This document shows, piece after piece, positions 21,715 to 29,567 of a stretch of DNA of 30,562 bases. The stretch is from Clostridium sp. CAG:762 (GTDB lineage: Bacteria; Bacillota_I; Bacilli_A; RF39; UBA660), in contig HF996805.1 in the NCBI GenBank assembly GCA_000432575.1, positions 1 through 30,562 of the forward strand, in the 5' to 3' direction. Position 1 is the first letter of the stretch, and every line of letters starts with the position of its first letter. The notes under the pieces were generated by a model. The model did no database searches, had not been told where the DNA came from, and worked only from the letters and a program-made list of their open reading frames with translations. Position numbers and translations under genes: made by a program.

Positions 21715-22182
21715 ATGAACGACTATAATTATATGCTTGATTATTATCAAAATATGAATAATTATAATAATTTTAATGATTTTAACAACAATAATTTTTT
21801 ATATCCTAACGCCTATCCTACTAATGAACCTATAAAGTTAGACTCAGAAAAAGGTTTTATGAGGGGGAATATGTTTGATGATTTATATGACCAATATAAA
21901 AACTATATTCCTGTTGAAATAGTGTCTAATAATAATAGGCAAGCACTTCTTGAAAAAGTAATGCAATATAATTTTGCTATAACTGATTTAAATTTATATT
22001 TAGATAATTATCCAAATGATGCTAATGTTATTAATATTTTTAATAATTACCGCAACCTGTATTTAAATGCGGTAAAGGATTTTGAAAACAGTTATGGACC
22101 TTTAGAGATTACTGATAATCCAGTTAATACAAATAATTGGGTTTGGGATAAAAATCCTTGGCCTTGGGAGGTGCAAAACTAA
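21715..22182 (+). CDS. Fused spore coat protein CotJA-CotJB
   Basis: A 155-residue protein that reads as two coat proteins in one. Residues 1-38 are an Asn/Tyr-rich tail. Residues about 39-66 resemble the core of CotJA (GFMRGNMFDDLYDQYKNYIP, compare the CotJA RGTLxxxLxxPY pattern). Residues about 73-155 match CotJB: LLEKVMQYNFAITDLNLYLD, then NYRNLYLNAVKDFENSYGPL and the aromatic end KNPWPWEVQN. In Bacillus these are separate genes, cotJA and cotJB, before cotJC, and they build an inner coat layer. ATG 21715 is six bases after AAAGGAG; a GTG one codon earlier is possible. The stop overlaps the cotJC start (TAATG). The CotJB assignment is firm; the CotJA part is weaker. Confidence 0.82.
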   Translation: MNDYNYMLDYYQNMNNYNNFNDFNNNNFLYPNAYPTNEPIKLDSEKGFMRGNMFDDLYDQYKNYIPVEIVSNNNRQALLEKVMQYNFAITDLNLYLDNYPNDANVINIFNNYRNLYLNAVKDFENSYGPLEITDNPVNTNNWVWDKNPWPWEVQN

Positions 22183-22748
22183 TGTGGAGATATGTTAAGT
22201 CTTTGGAATATCCAGTTAATATTAAGAAAAAAGATTTACGAATGGCTAAATTTTTGGTAACTCAATACGGCGGTGCAAATGGAGAGTTAGGAGCTGCTTT
22301 AAGATATTTAAATCAAAGATATACGATGCCCGATGAAAGAGGAAAGGCTTTGCTTACTGATATTGGAACCGAGGAACTTGGGCATGTTGAAATGATATGT
22401 GCTATGATTTATCAACTTACCAAAGATGCTACTTTGGAAGAATTAAAGGCGGCTGGTCTTGACACTAACTACACAGAGCATAGGAAAGCAGTTTATCCTA
22501 CTGATTCAAATGGAGTACCTTTTACAGTAACATATTTTGCGACGACAGGTGATCCTGTTGCTGATTTGGCTGAGGATATGGCGGCTGAAGAAAAAGCTAG
22601 AGCAATTTATGAGAATTTAATTAATTTAACTGATGACCCTGATATTGTTGGACCTTTACTTTTCTTAAGGCAAAGGGAAATTGTTCATTATGCTAGATTT
22701 AAGGAATTATATGATGATTATAAGAAAAAAGGCTATGGAGGTAAATAA
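22182..22748 (+). CDS. cotJC: CotJC, manganese-catalase-family spore coat protein
   Basis: A 188-residue ferritin-like protein with the di-manganese ligand set: Glu35 in GGANGELGAALRY, Glu65/His68 in TEELGHVEM, Glu136 in AAEEKARAIYENL and Glu166/His169 in QREIVHYARF. It is of normal CotJC length. Members form part of the spore coat and some have catalase activity. The ATG at 22182 has GGGAGGTG upstream and overlaps the cotJAB stop by one base. The product starts MWRYVKSLEYPV as in other CotJC proteins. It is the second gene of the sigma-E-type operon. A stem-loop overlaps its stop codon. Confidence 0.96.
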   Translation: MWRYVKSLEYPVNIKKKDLRMAKFLVTQYGGANGELGAALRYLNQRYTMPDERGKALLTDIGTEELGHVEMICAMIYQLTKDATLEELKAAGLDTNYTEHRKAVYPTDSNGVPFTVTYFATTGDPVADLAEDMAAEEKARAIYENLINLTDDPDIVGPLLFLRQREIVHYARFKELYDDYKKKGYGGK

Positions 22749-22765
22749 TCCATAGCTATTTTTTC
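22732..22765 (+). terminator. Terminator overlapping the cotJC stop codon
   Basis: GCTATGGA (22732-22739) and TCCATAGC (22749-22756) form a perfect 8-bp stem around a 9-base loop containing the TAA, followed by TATTTTTTC. It may end the cotJ transcript or allow partial read-through to the next small coat-like gene. Confidence 0.78.
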
Positions 22766-22780
22766 TGTATATATTCATTA

Positions 22781-22809
22781 TGCACAAAAAACTATTTTAT
22801 ATATATAAT
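22781..22809 (+). promoter_or_regulatory. Candidate promoter for the Gly/Tyr-rich peptide gene
   Basis: TGCACA (22781-22786), a 17-base spacer and TATAAT (22804-22809). The -35 matches sigma-A at four of six bases. I found no convincing sigma-E or sigma-K site here. Confidence 0.35.
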
Positions 22810-22829
22810 ATGTTAGAAGGGAGTTTTAT

Positions 22830-23024
22830 ATGTATAGATCTTTTGGTTATAATAGAGGAATGCCAATGAATGGTGGTAATCGTTTTGTTGGTGGAGGTTT
22901 CTTGGGACCATTTGTTTTGGGTGGTATTACTGGTGGTTTAGTAGCTCCATTTTTCTATCCTAGACCTTATTATTATGGTCCAAATTATTACTATCCTAAT
23001 AATCCTTATTATCGTCCATATTAA
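22830..23024 (+). CDS. Small Gly/Tyr/Pro-rich coat-like protein
   Basis: A 64-residue protein. The first half is glycine-rich (NGGNRFVGGGFLGPF) and leads into a short hydrophobic stretch, LGGITGGLVAPFF. The last 22 residues are almost only Tyr, Pro, Asn and Arg (PRPYYYGPNYYYPNNPYYRPY). This make-up is typical of spore coat and exosporium proteins that cross-link through tyrosine. It follows cotJC after a terminator on the same strand, with a strong AGAAGGGAG ribosome site. A coat role is inferred from composition and neighbours; no named family is claimed. Confidence 0.75.
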   Translation: MYRSFGYNRGMPMNGGNRFVGGGFLGPFVLGGITGGLVAPFFYPRPYYYGPNYYYPNNPYYRPY

Positions 23025-23026
23025 AG

Positions 23027-23060
23027 AGAAGTACTAGATAATATTATCTAGGGCTTCTTT
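23027..23060. terminator. Bidirectional terminator with an 18-base perfect palindrome
   Basis: CTAGATAAT (23034-23042) and ATTATCTAG (23043-23051) are perfectly self-complementary. They are flanked by AGAAG (23027-23031) and CTTCT (23054-23058) as an outer stem, then TTTT. It sits between the convergent coat-like and sortase genes and contains the sortase stop codon. Confidence 0.7.
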
Positions 23061-23994
23061 TAATTAGTTTGGCGTGAACTACGGTTCTTTCATCATCAGT
23101 ATAGCATGTACTTAATGTTAGAATTTTGTCTTCTGTGGATACTTCTACTTTGAATTTATGTTTACTTCTACTTGTAATGGTGTTTAGAAAATCTTGATAC
23201 TCATTGTCGCTGGCAAAATTAGTGGTAATGTAATAACTTTCGGCTTTTATTTTATACACAGAAAATATTTGCCACATTGTGTTTTCCTTTTCGGTAGATA
23301 ATCTAATAATATGATTATCTTTGTTATTATACCATTTTGAACTTAAGGCATTATGTAATGAGCCAAACATTGTTTTATTTAATCTACTGTGTCCATATAT
23401 GATGTTATTTTTGTTAGAAAAATCACTTTGATTACGGTAATCTAAAAATATCCAGCCAGCTTTATTTACTGTTTTATTGAATGAATGAGTTAGATAATAG
23501 TCATTATTATTCGTTTGAACAAATGGATAATTAATATTAGTGTTATTTACGTTTATCCAACCAATGGTATCATTATTTTTTTCTTTTAGTTTTTGAATGT
23601 CTACATCTATTAAAGGAATCTTAATGTAATACCAATAATCGTTATCTTTATTTGTTACTTTATCTTGATTAATTAATTCTGTTTTTTCATCATCAGTTTG
23701 TTCTGTAACGGTTGTTTCATTCCTTATTTCATCTACTACTTTGTCAGTTATTTCATTTTCTTTGTGCCATATGGTTATATTGGTAAGACTTATAGTTATG
23801 ATAATTAAAAAGATTGCAATAAATAATTGCCACACCCACTTTTTTAATCTTCTTTTTTTCTTAGTAATGGTGATAGTTTTTTTATTTTTTTCTTTTGTCT
23901 GGGTGGTTATTTTTTCGTTATTATCCTTTTGAAGATTACTATTTTTTGAAATTTTTGTTTTTTCATTATGTTTAGTTTCATATTTGCTATTCAT
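23044..23994 (-). CDS. srtB: Class B sortase
   Basis: A 316-residue membrane-anchored transpeptidase. A 50-residue Lys/Asn/Thr-rich cytoplasmic tail precedes one transmembrane segment (about 53-73), then a linker and the sortase beta-barrel. The class B signature NTNINYPFVQTNNNDYYLTH is clear. Catalytic residues are His202 (IIYGHSRLNK), Cys297 (LTLSTCYTD) and Arg303 (DERTVVHAKL). Such enzymes attach NPQTN-type proteins to peptidoglycan or assemble surface structures. No gene in this window has an evident sortase sorting signal, so the substrate is elsewhere. AGGTGATAAC precedes the ATG. The unusually long basic tail is outside the normal sortase fold. Class assignment is firm. Confidence 0.93.
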   Translation of the reverse strand: MNSKYETKHNEKTKISKNSNLQKDNNEKITTQTKEKNKKTITITKKKRRLKKWVWQLFIAIFLIIITISLTNITIWHKENEITDKVVDEIRNETTVTEQTDDEKTELINQDKVTNKDNDYWYYIKIPLIDVDIQKLKEKNNDTIGWINVNNTNINYPFVQTNNNDYYLTHSFNKTVNKAGWIFLDYRNQSDFSNKNNIIYGHSRLNKTMFGSLHNALSSKWYNNKDNHIIRLSTEKENTMWQIFSVYKIKAESYYITTNFASDNEYQDFLNTITSRSKHKFKVEVSTEDKILTLSTCYTDDERTVVHAKLIKRSPR

Positions 23995-24048
23995 GTTATC
24001 ACCTATTATGATTATACTAGATTTTAAAATTATTTACAAGGTATAAGG

Positions 24049-24088
24049 AAAAGAATAGGTAATTTTACTCGATAACCTATCCTTTTTT
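24049..24088 (-). terminator. Imperfect terminator hairpin after the lipoprotein gene
   Basis: AAAAG-A-ATAGGT (24049-24060) pairs with ACCTAT-C-CTTTT (24075-24086) with one mismatch. The T tract is better on the plus strand (to 24088) than on the minus strand, so the direction is uncertain. The left arm is identical over 13 bases to that at 21421-21433. Confidence 0.45.
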
Positions 24089-24959
24089 ACATTTGGTTAT
24101 TGTTTATGTTTTGTTCTTGATTATTTGAAAGATTTGGATTTTCTATAGATGGTTCGGAGTTAATTGGTACTATGTTGTTAGGTTCTTGTACTTGAATTGG
24201 GGTTTCGGCAGATATTTCTTTTTTGTTGTTTTTCTTTTTGTTTATAACTAGCATGATAATTGTAAAGATTATAATGGCTATGATTAATGATGTTATGGAT
24301 GCCCAGATTAATTTTTTGTCTAAGTCTTGTTTGAAAGAAAACTCAAACTCAATGTTTTTTATATCTTTTGTTAGATCCCATGTTAATGTTTTTCCATCTT
24401 GTGATGTGTTGGTTGCATTTGAGGAAATTGCTTTTTGTGGTAATTTGATGGTGAAGGTGATGTTAGTTTTTAATCCTTGTTGCATTGCTTCACTGTACTG
24501 ATTTTCTTCTTCGTCTTTTTCTATTGTGATGTTGCCTTTATAGGTATTGCCATCTTTGGTGAATATTTTTTGGTTTTTTATTTCTGCTATGTTTTTGGTC
24601 GTAGCATTTGTTTGGCTATCAACAAGGGTATCAATGTTATCTACTCTGGCACTTAGTTTATAACCTATGTACTTGCCATCATCGTATATTTGGATGTCTT
24701 CTTTACTATCTATTTGGGCACTTTCTTTGAATTTTTCTATTCTCTCTTCCTTGGTGTATGTTTTGTTGTCATTTTCTTTGTCAAAGCTTTCTCCTAGAGA
24801 AATCATGGTGTCTATTAGTTCATAGTCAAGGGCGATGTTGGCGTCAATGTTTACTGATTTGTCTTGGTTGATAGTTAGTGTGGTTTCTTGTTTCATTTCA
24901 CAACCACTGAGAAATAGTATCCCTGATAAGATTAGGAATAATTTTTTTGTTCTTTTCAT
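24087..24959 (-). CDS. LppM/DUF3153-like lipoprotein with C-terminal membrane anchor
   Basis: A 290-residue predicted lipoprotein. The signal peptide MKRTKKLFLILSGILFLSGC ends in a lipobox with Cys20. The outer domain starts with TTLTINQDKSVNIDANIAL, the strand pattern of the LppM/DUF3153 family, and runs to about residue 215. One transmembrane segment follows (about 220-240), then a 50-residue Asn/Pro/Glu-rich cytoplasmic tail. It is thus tethered at both ends, by lipid and by helix. Family members are of unknown function. It would be a substrate of Lgt, encoded at 6133-6930. AAAGGAG lies ten bases before the ATG. Confidence 0.75.
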   Translation of the reverse strand: MKRTKKLFLILSGILFLSGCEMKQETTLTINQDKSVNIDANIALDYELIDTMISLGESFDKENDNKTYTKEERIEKFKESAQIDSKEDIQIYDDGKYIGYKLSARVDNIDTLVDSQTNATTKNIAEIKNQKIFTKDGNTYKGNITIEKDEEENQYSEAMQQGLKTNITFTIKLPQKAISSNATNTSQDGKTLTWDLTKDIKNIEFEFSFKQDLDKKLIWASITSLIIAIIIFTIIMLVINKKKNNKKEISAETPIQVQEPNNIVPINSEPSIENPNLSNNQEQNINNNQM

Positions 24960-25020
24960 TTTCTTTTTACTCCTTTTATTTTTTTGAAATGATTATTTTT
25001 TTAATATTTTTTTGCTTGTG

Positions 25021-25039
25021 ATAACAGCGTAGCAAGAGC
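25021..25039. repeat. 19-base repeat, copy 2 (ATAACAGCGTAGCAAGAGC)
   Basis: Matches 6096-6114 at 18 of 19 bases. Like the first copy, it lies shortly beyond the stop codon of a minus-strand gene, here the second YitT gene. Role unknown. Confidence 0.6.
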
Positions 25040-25056
25040 GGATGAAATAATATTTT

Positions 25057-25941
25057 TTATGCTCCGCCTACTGCTTCATATGAGTCGGTGATTAGGAAGA
25101 AGGCGTTTTTATCAATTTCTAAAACTACTTCTTTGACTAGAAAATATTCTTTTGTTGGTATTACACATAGTAGTAGTTTTTTGTTTTTATTTGAATATCC
25201 ACCTTTTGCATTTATGATGGTTACACTGTGGTGGAGATTTTGAATGATAAATTCACATACTTCTTCTTCTTTATCAGTTATAATGTAGAATGATTTGTTG
25301 TTAGAGATGCCTAATATTACTCTATCTGTGATTGTTGAGGAAATATATAGGGCTATTACGGCATACATAGATTTCGTTATGCCAAAGGTGAAAATGGCTG
25401 TGGTTATTATCAATGAATTTACTATGAGGCTACTTTTTCCTAATGACATGTGTAGGTATTTATACATTATTTGAGTGATTATTTGAGTTCCTCCAGCGGA
25501 GAAACCTTCTTTTAAGATTAAGCCTGAGGCTAGTCCATCTAATGCCCCGCCAAAGATAATGGTGAGTAAGAGGCTACTAGTGTCAAGGTTAATGTGGACG
25601 GTTATTTTAGATGTGGCTTCAATGAATATGGGGTAAATTATTACTACAACTAAGGTATTTAGTGTTTTTTCTTTGCCAAGGAAAATAAAACTTATGATAA
25701 TTAGAAATACTGAGGCAATAGAAATAAATAGTGATGGTTTTATATGAAAATATTCTTTAATTATTAAAGATAAGCCTGATATTCCCCCGACAACAATATT
25801 ATTTGGTACGAAAAAGAGGTTAAAGGCAAAGGAACTTATTAATAATCCACATAGCATGATTAGGAATCTTTTGGTGTAGTCTTTGTGGTTTATTTCTTTG
25901 ATTAGTTTGTTGATATCTAATTTTTTTCTAAATAAATTCAT
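25057..25941 (-). CDS. YitT family membrane protein (second of tandem pair)
   Basis: A 294-residue protein with five to six transmembrane segments and a C-terminal cytoplasmic DUF2179 domain (about residues 215-290). The YitT family motif is seen in FNLFFVPNNIVVGGISGLSLI and in LASGLILKEGFSAGGTQIITQ. The soluble end has FYIITDKEEEVCEFIIQ and LLLCVIPTKEYFLVKEVVLEID. YitT proteins are predicted transporters of unknown substrate. The start lies within the end of the preceding yitT gene (14-base overlap) behind GGAGAGGG. The two copies are clearly paralogous but diverged. Confidence 0.9.
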   Translation of the reverse strand: MNLFRKKLDINKLIKEINHKDYTKRFLIMLCGLLISSFAFNLFFVPNNIVVGGISGLSLIIKEYFHIKPSLFISIASVFLIIISFIFLGKEKTLNTLVVVIIYPIFIEATSKITVHINLDTSSLLLTIIFGGALDGLASGLILKEGFSAGGTQIITQIMYKYLHMSLGKSSLIVNSLIITTAIFTFGITKSMYAVIALYISSTITDRVILGISNNKSFYIITDKEEEVCEFIIQNLHHSVTIINAKGGYSNKNKKLLLCVIPTKEYFLVKEVVLEIDKNAFFLITDSYEAVGGA

Positions 25942-26833
25942 CTAACCCTCTCCTATTTACTTCGTATGAATCTGTTACAACAAAGAAGATGTCTTTGTCT
26001 ATTTCTTTTAGTCCTTCTTTAACTATAAAATATTTTTTGGTAGGAATTACACATAGTAATAAATTGTTTTTGTTATGGGTATATCCTCCATGTGATTCAA
26101 TAACGGTTACACCGATGCTTTCTAATGATAAAAGAAATTCCAGGGTTTCTTCTTTTTTTTCGGTAACGATGTAGAAGGCTTTACTATTACTTATGCCGAG
26201 AATTACTTTGTCGGTCATGATGCTTACTACGTAGAGAATGATGATGCCATACATGAATGTTTCGAAGTTAAAGGTGAAAAGACCACTTAAGACAATTAAT
26301 CCATCTACGTATATCATAGATTTTCCCATGCTGGTTTTAAAGTATTTGGCTATGACTTGGTCAATGATGTCTGTACCTCCTGTGGTAAATCCAGATTTGA
26401 AGATTATGCCATATCCTATGCCACTTAAGACGGCTCCAAAGATGGCGATTAGTATTTTTTCAACATTTTCAAAGTAAATGTTTCTTGTAATAAATTCGGT
26501 AACGTAAATGAATATGGGTAGAAGTATTGAGCCTATGGCTGAACTTTTGGTTTTTTCTTTTCCTAATACAAAGTAACTATATATTAAGAGAAGAATGGAT
26601 GATATTAGGATGAAGGCACTTGGGTTAATTCCATATTCGTTTAAGATTACTGAGATACCACTTATGCCAAAACAGACTATTTTGTATTTTAGGAAAAAAA
26701 GGTTGAAGGTAAAAGCGGCAATAAAGCAACCAATTACTAGGTAGAAGTATCTTTCTATGAGGTCTTTATGATTTATTTTTTTGACAATTTCTTCAATGTT
26801 TTGTTTGGATTTGTTTTTTTTAAAGAAAAACAC
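25928..26833 (-). CDS. YitT family membrane protein (first of tandem pair)
   Basis: A 301-residue paralogue of the following gene with the same layout: N-terminal charged segment, five to six transmembrane helices, and a DUF2179 domain. Matching motifs are FNLFFLKYKIVCFGISGISVIL, YGIIFKSGFTTGGTDIIDQ and LLLCVIPTKKYFIVKEGLKEID. It starts with GTG at 26833; the likely ribosome site GGTGGTG is inside the end of prfB, with only three bases between the genes. The gene is therefore the fourth in a yqeG-yqeH-prfB-yitT-yitT operon. Function is unknown. Confidence 0.88.
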   Translation of the reverse strand: MFFFKKNKSKQNIEEIVKKINHKDLIERYFYLVIGCFIAAFTFNLFFLKYKIVCFGISGISVILNEYGINPSAFILISSILLLIYSYFVLGKEKTKSSAIGSILLPIFIYVTEFITRNIYFENVEKILIAIFGAVLSGIGYGIIFKSGFTTGGTDIIDQVIAKYFKTSMGKSMIYVDGLIVLSGLFTFNFETFMYGIIILYVVSIMTDKVILGISNSKAFYIVTEKKEETLEFLLSLESIGVTVIESHGGYTHNKNNLLLCVIPTKKYFIVKEGLKEIDKDIFFVVTDSYEVNRRGLDEFI

Positions 26834-26836
26834 TAG

Positions 26837-27935
26837 TTACACACCACCTTTTAAATTAGCTTTTATAAATCCATCTAGTTTTCCATCTAATATGCCAATG
26901 ACATCACTTTCTTCATAATGGCTGTCATTGTCTATGACTTTGGTATATGGGCACATGATGTAACTTCTTTTTTGGCTACCAAAGTTGATTGATTCATTAT
27001 TTTTCATGCTATTTATCTCTTTATTCTTTTTGTCTTGTTCGATTTTATATAGTTTGCTTTTTAATATTTCTAAGCACATGGCTTTGTTTTGTATTTGGCT
27101 TCGTTCGTTTTGACAGGTTACGACGATACCGGTTGGAATATGAGTGATGCGTACAGCTGAGTCTGTGGTATTTACGCCTTGTCCTCCTGGACCACTGCTA
27201 CGATAGATGTCTATTTTAAGGTCTGTTTCTGGAATTGCTATATCAATGTCATCTTCGATTTCTGGTATTACTTCGACGGAGGCAAAGGATGTATGTCTTC
27301 TTTTACTAGAATCAAATGGGCTTATTCTTACTAGTCGATGGATTCCACTTTCTTTTTTTAAGTATCCGTAGGCATGGTCTCCTTTTATTTGTAAGGTTAT
27401 GCTTTTGTAACCTGTTTCTTCACCAAGGGATGCATATAATAAGGTTGATGTATAACCTATTTTGTTAAAGTATCTTGTGTACATGCGATATAACATGTTA
27501 ACCCAGTCGCAAGCTTCAGTACCTCCTGCTCCTGAATGTATTTCCATTAGGCAGTTATTAGCATCATATTTGCCATTTAGGAAGGTTTGAATATGTAAGT
27601 TTTCGATTTTGTTTGATATGTTTTGACTATTTTCTAGGATGATGCTTACTAATTCTTCTTCATATGCCTCTGCTAATTCATTTATAATAGATAAGTTGTC
27701 ATTGATGTCATCTTCGCATTTATCTATTTCTTCTACACATGATTTGAGGCTATTTATTTTATTAATTATTTCATTGGCTTTATCTTTGTCTTGCCAAAAC
27801 GAGGGGTCATGGGTTATTTTGGTAAGTGTATCTAATTCGCTTTTTTTGTTGTTATAGTCAAAGACACTCCTTAATGTTATTTAATTCTGTTTGTAAGATT
27901 TCATAGGTTTTTTTTAATTCTTTTATATCTTTCAT
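26837..27935 (-). CDS. prfB: Peptide chain release factor 2, with +1 programmed frameshift
   Basis: A 365-residue release factor 2 read from two frames. Translation starts at ATG 27935 and reaches an in-frame TGA at 27858-27860 after 25 codons. The sequence before it is AAGGAG-TGT-CTT-TGA-C, the standard prfB slip site with an internal Shine-Dalgarno stimulator. A +1 slip on CTT continues as GAC and stays open to 26837. With this join, the SPF stop-recognition motif falls at 205-207 and GGQ at 250-252, the same positions as in E. coli RF2. RF2 reads UGA/UAA, so low RF2 raises frameshifting: autoregulation. The start overlaps the yqeH stop (ATGA). A single-frame gene call would lose 129 residues. 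Confidence 0.96.
27858..27869 (-). promoter_or_regulatory. prfB +1 frameshift site
   Basis: On the minus strand AAGGAGTGTCTTTGAC includes the Shine-Dalgarno-like AAGGAG, the slippery CTT and the TGA stop followed by C. Spacing from AGGAG to CTT is three bases, as in other prfB genes. Confidence 0.93.
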
Positions 27936-28888
27936 ATTAGGTTATCCCTTTCATATATTGTTTTATTAAAGTTAGAGTATATTTTAATTTTACATGGTTT
28001 TGTTATTTTTATAAAAAGAAAATCATCTATTACTATATCTTTTTTTGCTTCTAGGTTAATTGTTGTACTTGGTAATGTTGTTAGTCTTGGATTTTTAAGA
28101 CTTACACTTTCTAGTTTTAGGTTGTTATTCATGTAAAATGTTAGGCTGTTTTCGATGTTACTTAGGTAGTCTATTCTAAGTAGGTTATCTATGATGAAAC
28201 TTTTATTTTGGCTAACTTTTCTGGTTTTTGGTTTTATTTCTTTTTTGATGTTGATTTTTTTTATTGTTTGGCTATCAAGGTAATTTGTTACATTGTTTTC
28301 TTCAATTAGGCCTGGGGTATCATAGAATGTTTTGTTACCTAATTTTATTTCTATTTTATCAAGGGTGGTATTAGGAAATAGGCTACAGGTGATTGGATTA
28401 TTTGAAGAGCCTTGATTGTTTAATAATTTATTGATTAGTGTGCTTTTGCCTGCGTTGGTGTTACCAATGAAGTAAATGTTGCCATTACTTTTACAGTCTT
28501 CAATTGTTTTGAATAATTTATCTATATTGTAGTTTTTAAGGCTACTAATTATTTCAATGTGACTTGTTTTGATATTTTTATTTTTTATGTAATCAATTAT
28601 TTTTTTATCTTTTACACTTTTTGGTAGTATATCTTTTTTAGTTAATACTAGAATGATGTTATTAGTTGGAAATTTTTTAATGATATTTTCGATGTTGTTT
28701 AAACTAAGGAGGCTGACTGTGTATATTATTAAATCATTTTTTTTGATTTGGGAGATAATGTTATTTAAGTTATCTTTATTGCTAGTAACATATGTGTATT
28801 CACTGTAGTTTTTTATTTTAAAGCATCTTTCACATATGGTTAGGTTGTTATCTATTGTGCTTCCACATCCTGGACATTTTTTAGTCAT
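27932..28888 (-). CDS. yqeH: Ribosome biogenesis GTPase YqeH
   Basis: A 318-residue circularly permuted GTPase needed for 30S subunit assembly in Bacillus. The N-terminal zinc finger CPGCGSTIDNNLTICERC is present. The G-motifs occur in permuted order: G4 VLTKKDILP (about residue 82), then G1 GNTNAGKSTLINKLL (about 142), and G3 YDTPGLIEEN. The C-terminal region holds the usual beta domain. It is somewhat shorter than B. subtilis YqeH (366). It overlaps yqeG upstream by 8 bases and prfB downstream by 4 bases, an arrangement that ties it to translation genes. Confidence 0.95.
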   Translation of the reverse strand: MTKKCPGCGSTIDNNLTICERCFKIKNYSEYTYVTSNKDNLNNIISQIKKNDLIIYTVSLLSLNNIENIIKKFPTNNIILVLTKKDILPKSVKDKKIIDYIKNKNIKTSHIEIISSLKNYNIDKLFKTIEDCKSNGNIYFIGNTNAGKSTLINKLLNNQGSSNNPITCSLFPNTTLDKIEIKLGNKTFYDTPGLIEENNVTNYLDSQTIKKINIKKEIKPKTRKVSQNKSFIIDNLLRIDYLSNIENSLTFYMNNNLKLESVSLKNPRLTTLPSTTINLEAKKDIVIDDFLFIKITKPCKIKIYSNFNKTIYERDNLI

Positions 28889-29402
28889 AATATCTACCTT
28901 TTTTAAAAATATTTTCTTTGGCCATTTTTTTTAATAATCTGTTTTCCATTTTGCGAGCAAACCTTGTGAAAAACATGTCGGTGTTGGACACTGGGTTAAC
29001 TAAGACTGTAGTTATACCAACACGGTTTCCACCCCATATGTCAGTATAGAATTGATCTCCAATGATGGCTACTTGGGATAGTTCAAAGTTGAATTTATTT
29101 AATATTTTTAAAAAACTTTTCTTCCATGGTTTTTTGGCATTGGGACAACAGTCTACGGATAATTCTTTTTTAAATGGTTCTAGTCTTTTTTTGTTAGAAT
29201 TAGAAAAAATGATAATTTTAAAGCCTAAATCTTGTAAATCTTCAAATAAGTTTTTTAGTTTTTTGCTTGGTAGTTTATCAACATAAGGGACACAAGTGTT
29301 ATCTAGGTCAAATAATAAACATTTAATACCATTTTCTTTTAGTTTTTCATAATTAATTGTGTAAATACTTTTTTGATATACATCGGGATAAAAATTTTCC
29401 AT
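28881..29402 (-). CDS. yqeG: YqeG family HAD-type phosphatase
   Basis: A 173-residue HAD superfamily IIIA phosphatase. Motif I is LLFDLDNTCVPYVD, with the nucleophile Asp and the second Asp. Motif II is IIFSNSNKK, Lys of motif III is in KKPWKKSFLKIL, and motif IV is IGDQFYTDIWGGNRVG. The yqeG-yqeH order is conserved in Firmicutes. Substrate is not established (a phosphatidylglycerophosphatase activity is known for eukaryotic relatives). I prefer ATG 29402, nine bases after AAAGGAG; ATG 29408 is only three bases from it. Confidence 0.92.
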   Translation of the reverse strand: MENFYPDVYQKSIYTINYEKLKENGIKCLLFDLDNTCVPYVDKLPSKKLKNLFEDLQDLGFKIIIFSNSNKKRLEPFKKELSVDCCPNAKKPWKKSFLKILNKFNFELSQVAIIGDQFYTDIWGGNRVGITTVLVNPVSNTDMFFTRFARKMENRLLKKMAKENIFKKGRYYD

Positions 29403-29567
29403 AAACATATACTCCTTTTACATAATTATACTATGTAATCAAATGAATGTAAAGAAGTTTAAATTAATGTTTATCTCTTTTGGTTATTTGTGTTTTTTTA
29501 AATAGCAATGTGATGTTGATAGTATAATAACTGGGTTAATTTAATATTATTTTATAGGAGTGGTTTT

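Noticed and set aside
26837..27547. prfB as a truncated pseudogene
   Set aside because: The missing N-terminus is present in another frame, joined by the canonical programmed frameshift site.
29461..29512. 12-codon frame upstream of sigK
   Set aside because: Very short, with no ribosome site and no conserved composition.
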